A stretch of 64,000 nt of DNA from Pelecanus crispus. Its lineage: Eukaryota > Chordata > Aves > Pelecaniformes > Pelecanidae. Below, piece by piece: positions 61,301 through 64,000 of the stretch (position 1 is its first letter; each line of letters opens with the position of its first letter). The position numbers and the translations under genes are program-made. The notes under the pieces were generated by a model. It was not told where the DNA came from. It made no database searches and saw nothing but the letters and a program-made list of their open reading frames with translations. The stretch covers positions 5,876,501 to 5,940,500 of the forward strand of contig NC_134656.1 in NCBI RefSeq assembly GCF_030463565.1, given 5' to 3'.

Positions 61301-62513
61301 CCAGTACCTGAGCTCCAGTAAGAGTGGCCATATCGAGAATGATATCAGCTCCAAGATCTTTGCATGCGTAAGCTACTCCATCAGCCAGTATCAGTCTACC
61401 TTCTGCATCAGTGTTATTGATTTCCACAGTTCTAGGAAGAACAGAGAGCATTTAATGCAACAGTGCTTCAGGCCGGAAGTTAAGACTCATCCATCTGGAC
61501 GAGAATACTGGATGAGAAAGCAGACTCAAAGCTAAGGTGCTTTCTTGCTTGACTCTGCAAGTCTGTACGGCTGCTTATTCCCCAGCTGCAAGCATCCGGG
61601 CAGCACACACATGGAAAGGGTTATAATAGTACAACCCTCACGGTTGGGTCTTCCTGGTGGGCCTGTACAATGCCCAGCATGTCGAGCTGGGATTTTACAA
61701 ATTACTGCCATACAAAGAAGTATCATACTCTGCTTAGAACAAGAAGAGATTCTTATACAGTGGTAGCCTGCCTCTGCGACTGAGACAATATAGACTACAG
61801 ATGGACACAGAAAACCGGTGGTACTGGAAAAAACGCCCAAACCTCAGTGCTTTAAGGGAACTTTAGCTCGTGATATGTGGTGTGTATTTTGATGTGTATT
61901 TACATATCCAACAGGAAATCTAAGCACGCTTAAAACTCACTACTATGGCTGCCTGAAATACTATTATCAATACTTGGGGAAGCTGATCATAGAATCATAG
62001 AATCATCTAGGTTGGAAAAGACCTTTAAGATCATCCAGTCCAACCATTAACCTACACTACCAAGCCCACTCTAGACTAATCAAGGGTAGACCAGACTAAA
62101 CCATATCCCGAAGTGCCACATCTACCCGTTTTTTAAACGCCTCCAGGGATGGTGACTCCACCACCTCTCTGGGCAGCCTGTTCCAATGCCTGACCACCCT
62201 TTCCGTAAAGAAATTTTTCCTAATTTCCAGTCTAAACCTCCCCTGGTGCAGCTTAAGCCCATTTCCTCTTGTCCTATCGCTAGCTACTTGGGAGAAGAGA
62301 CCAACACCCACGATGAGGGACAGGTTCACAATCTGCATGGTACTCAGATAAACAGAGCCAAAGATGACGTTTCCTCTCAACGTTTCTGTGAAAAGGATAG
62401 ATACAATCTTACTTTCCAGAGTAAAGAACATGAATGTCATCAGGTCTTGTTGCACGTGGTCCGACTGCATTCTCGGCCAAACAAAAAACAGCATGAAGAT
62501 TGTCTTTAAAACC
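58157..62513 (-). CDS. NPEPL1: NPEPL1, probable aminopeptidase-like 1 (3' half, five exons)
   Basis: Cytosolic-type leucyl aminopeptidase family (M17), which removes N-terminal residues with two metal ions. The five exons in this window encode about 224 residues at the C-terminal end of a protein of about 520. Joined exons are 62413-62513, 61308-61431, 59936-60112, 59147-59257 and 58157-58315 (with stop). All acceptors end in AG, all donors are GT, and the phases agree. The catalytic signature NNTDAEGRL holds the Asp/Glu metal ligands and Arg; later [18 protein letters not shown] and GYGVALLL are family-typical. The protein ends SKRRRLV. The upstream exons, including the KG..TM...K.D metal-site segment, must lie beyond 64000. 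The sequence is complete over this part and shows no lesions. An intron between the first two exons carries a CR1 element. Confidence 0.95.
59147..59257 (-). CDS. NPEPL1: NPEPL1 exon ([16 protein letters not shown])
   Basis: Thirty-seven codons, [19 protein letters not shown] to IDIAAPVHA, after acceptor 'atttctacag' and before donor GTGAGT. Confidence 0.97.
59936..60112 (-). CDS. NPEPL1: NPEPL1 exon ([14 protein letters not shown])
   Basis: Fifty-nine codons in phase 0 at both ends, from [18 protein letters not shown] to VADMKNSVA, bounded by acceptor 'tctcaatag' and donor GTAAGA. Confidence 0.97.
61308..61431 (-). CDS. NPEPL1: NPEPL1 exon with M17 signature NTDAEGRL
   Basis: Starts A|ACT GTG GAA after acceptor 'cttcctag'. 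It encodes [20 protein letters not shown] and on to DMATLTGAQ, ending before GTACTG. It holds the catalytic Asp, Glu and Arg of M17 peptidases. Confidence 0.97.
61986..62310 (-). mobile_element. CR1 LINE 3' fragment in an NPEPL1 intron
   Basis: The 3' octamer repeat (reverse-complemented ATCATAGAATCATAGAATC) starts at 61986. The minus-strand frame is readable as the CR1 ORF2 C terminus: [20 protein letters not shown], ending at a TAG at 62096. It is truncated at its 5' end about 100 bp inside the intron donor at 62412. Confidence 0.93.
62413..62513 (-). CDS. NPEPL1: NPEPL1 exon ([15 protein letters not shown])
   Basis: The acceptor 'tattgttgttacag' (minus strand) precedes [20 protein letters not shown] and ends YSG plus AA before GTAAGA. 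The split Lys codon AA|A joins the next exon. Confidence 0.95.
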
Positions 62514-64000
62514 CTGTAACAACAATAGGAGAGAAATGGCTTTTGATTCACATCAAGCTGATTTACTGGGACTGAAATCAAGGAGGGATTACGACTTCTT
62601 GACAGCAATGCCACTAATTACATGGGAAATCTGTAAGGAATGTCTTGTATCTTGAAGCTGAGGCCAAGAGCTATAGAAAGCAGGCGAGGAGGTAGCATCT
62701 AATACTGGTTTTGGAGTTCTCACTGGAGAGTGACTAAAAGCCTATATGCATGTGACAGACAAACGGGGAAGGGATCTAGAAAGCCCTTGTCAATTAAGCA
62801 GCGATCAGTACAATCTTCTCTCGGTGGCAAGGTATCCGAATTAAAACATCTTTTATATGCTGTGTGCAGGTGTAACTGGAGGGGGTCACATTTAGTCAAA
62901 CCTGATTCCCTGGGAAGAGCACGTCCAGCTCTTTACAGCCAGCTCCAGTAAGATCTTCATGAGCACAACTCCAAAAGCCCACTGAGCTCACCAGGAAACT
63001 GCCAGGCTCACCAAAACCAAACCCTAAATCACTGAACTACAGTACCCCGTATGAAAATCAGCAGAATACATCTCCAAAGATGTGATGCTTCACTCATCTA
63101 ATTTTAATACAACTGTAACATAGACTTACAACAGAGATCACAAACAACATGTCTGGACTGTGTAACTCCTCTACCTTTGTAGCTGCAAGGGAAAGATCCA
63201 AGCAATGGATGCTTTCAACACGACAACTACAAAGGTTTGTGAGAGGACATAACACAACCCGTCAGGATGCTTGGGATTATTTTCCAAACCCTTTATTTTC
63301 CACTGCTTTGGAGACTAAATAAAAGCAGTGGCTTGATCGTGGCAATCCTGGAATGTGGTGGTACTCCATGTCTCAGTGGATCTCCCAGCTGCCAACAACA
63401 AAGCTCGCTGCCCTTCAGCATCCAACCTGTACCACATGTCAGATACACACTACCAGGATCTATCCTCTCTCTTTCCATGTAAAACCAAAGATATCCATGT
63501 TTGAGATTAATTTGGGTTGGTGGGTTTTTTGGGTTGTTTTGGTTTTTCTTCTTTTTTTTTTTTTTTTTGCGGGATGGGGTGGCTGTTTGTTGGGTTTTTT
63601 TAAATGTATCATTCCTGCTGGGAAGCACACAGCATTTTCAAAGTCTTTTCTTTTTTTTTCTTCCCTTAGCCTCCTCTCTTCTGGTATATCTCATTCTGCT
63701 TTACTTTGGTTTAAAATCAAGTGCTTATATGGTTATGGATGATATTTTAAAACGCATGATTTTGTTATTTATACAATGGCTGTATTGTGTGGAGGGACGC
63801 TAGGAACAGAAAGGAAGACAGAAGCATTTAACAAATAAAAATATAGTTCCTCCTCAACTGGGATAGCTAGCCTTAAACACACCAAATTCGTAGGGAATCC
63901 AGGGTCAGTTTTACTGTTAATCTCTTGATAAAAGTCCACAGCTGAAGAAATCTGGACTTGCTGAATCAGCTCATGTTCTGACGTCTACAGGGCAAATGTA
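62514..64000 (-). other. NPEPL1: NPEPL1 intron (right edge of window)
   Basis: Sequence upstream of the first visible NPEPL1 exon. I searched for the preceding GKTTMPGMKRDCGG-type exon and did not find it. The stretch contains a T-rich tract (63545-63569) and no other recognised feature. Confidence 0.7.

Noticed and set aside
62096..62614. 172-codon minus-strand frame
   Set aside because: It is a chimera: it crosses the NPEPL1 exon in the wrong frame, then intron, then the CR1 ORF2 tail. It is not a gene.
1..64000. tRNA, rRNA or CRISPR features
   Set aside because: No cloverleaf-type, ribosomal or regularly spaced direct-repeat structure was noticed by eye.

Overview
The window looks like bird nuclear DNA. 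It carries CR1 LINE 3' ends with the avian (ATTCTATG)n tail at three places, vertebrate splice sites, and the vertebrate gene pair NPEPL1 and GNAS in the same order and orientation as in mammals. Bacterial gene-finding logic does not apply: most open frames are chance, and the long overlapping frames at 19.7-21.9 kb are stop-poor CpG-island sequence.

Layout. (1) 58.16-62.51 kb, minus strand: the last five coding exons of NPEPL1, an M17-family aminopeptidase-like gene. They include the metal-binding NTDAEGRL signature, and every junction is in phase. Its 5' half lies beyond the right edge. (2) 20.67-20.91 kb, minus strand: one alternative first exon of a stimulatory G-protein alpha subunit, called GNAS (XL-alpha-s type) because of the NPEPL1 neighbour. 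It opens with MGLCYSLR, ends in THRLLLLG and splices at the codon position used by Galpha-s exon 1. It sits in a CpG island of about 1.9 kb. Positions 1-20.66 kb are its downstream intron. No canonical exon 1 and no exon 2-13 coding sequence was found there, so the rest of the gene lies left of the window.

(3) The main discovery is between these genes. On the plus strand, from about 36.0 to 55.1 kb, is a co-linear series of about 20 decayed exons from a PIEZO mechanosensitive-channel gene. It starts near the N-terminal exon 2, passes through the blade repeats, the WW-P-W linker motif, the PRP..WM.AI helix, the FFPW exon, the AQLWY.VKC.YFGLS.YQI.CGY exon and the YPQP.GQ exon, and reaches the SAQQ..IPFT cap exon and a VIFS....SP segment near the C terminus. 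Many splice sites and exon lengths are kept. There are in-frame stops (37902, 40179, 41136, 44758, 51370), homopolymer frameshifts (50388-50402 and 50887-50893), decayed donors and missing blocks, including the exons expected for the anchor/outer-helix region. Because introns are retained, it is a degenerate gene rather than a retrocopy. Birds have PIEZO1 and PIEZO2 elsewhere, so this looks like the remains of a third PIEZO paralogue with a fixed position between GNAS and NPEPL1. It is convergent with NPEPL1 and divergent from GNAS.

The rest is repeats and apparently non-coding sequence: a non-LTR retrotransposon C-terminal zinc-knuckle relic at about 21.9 kb beside the GNAS island, a 28-bp minisatellite at 10.8 kb, G-quadruplex-prone tracts, and two unexplained minus-strand reading frames (one Cys-rich, one with a signal peptide) inside the PIEZO relic.
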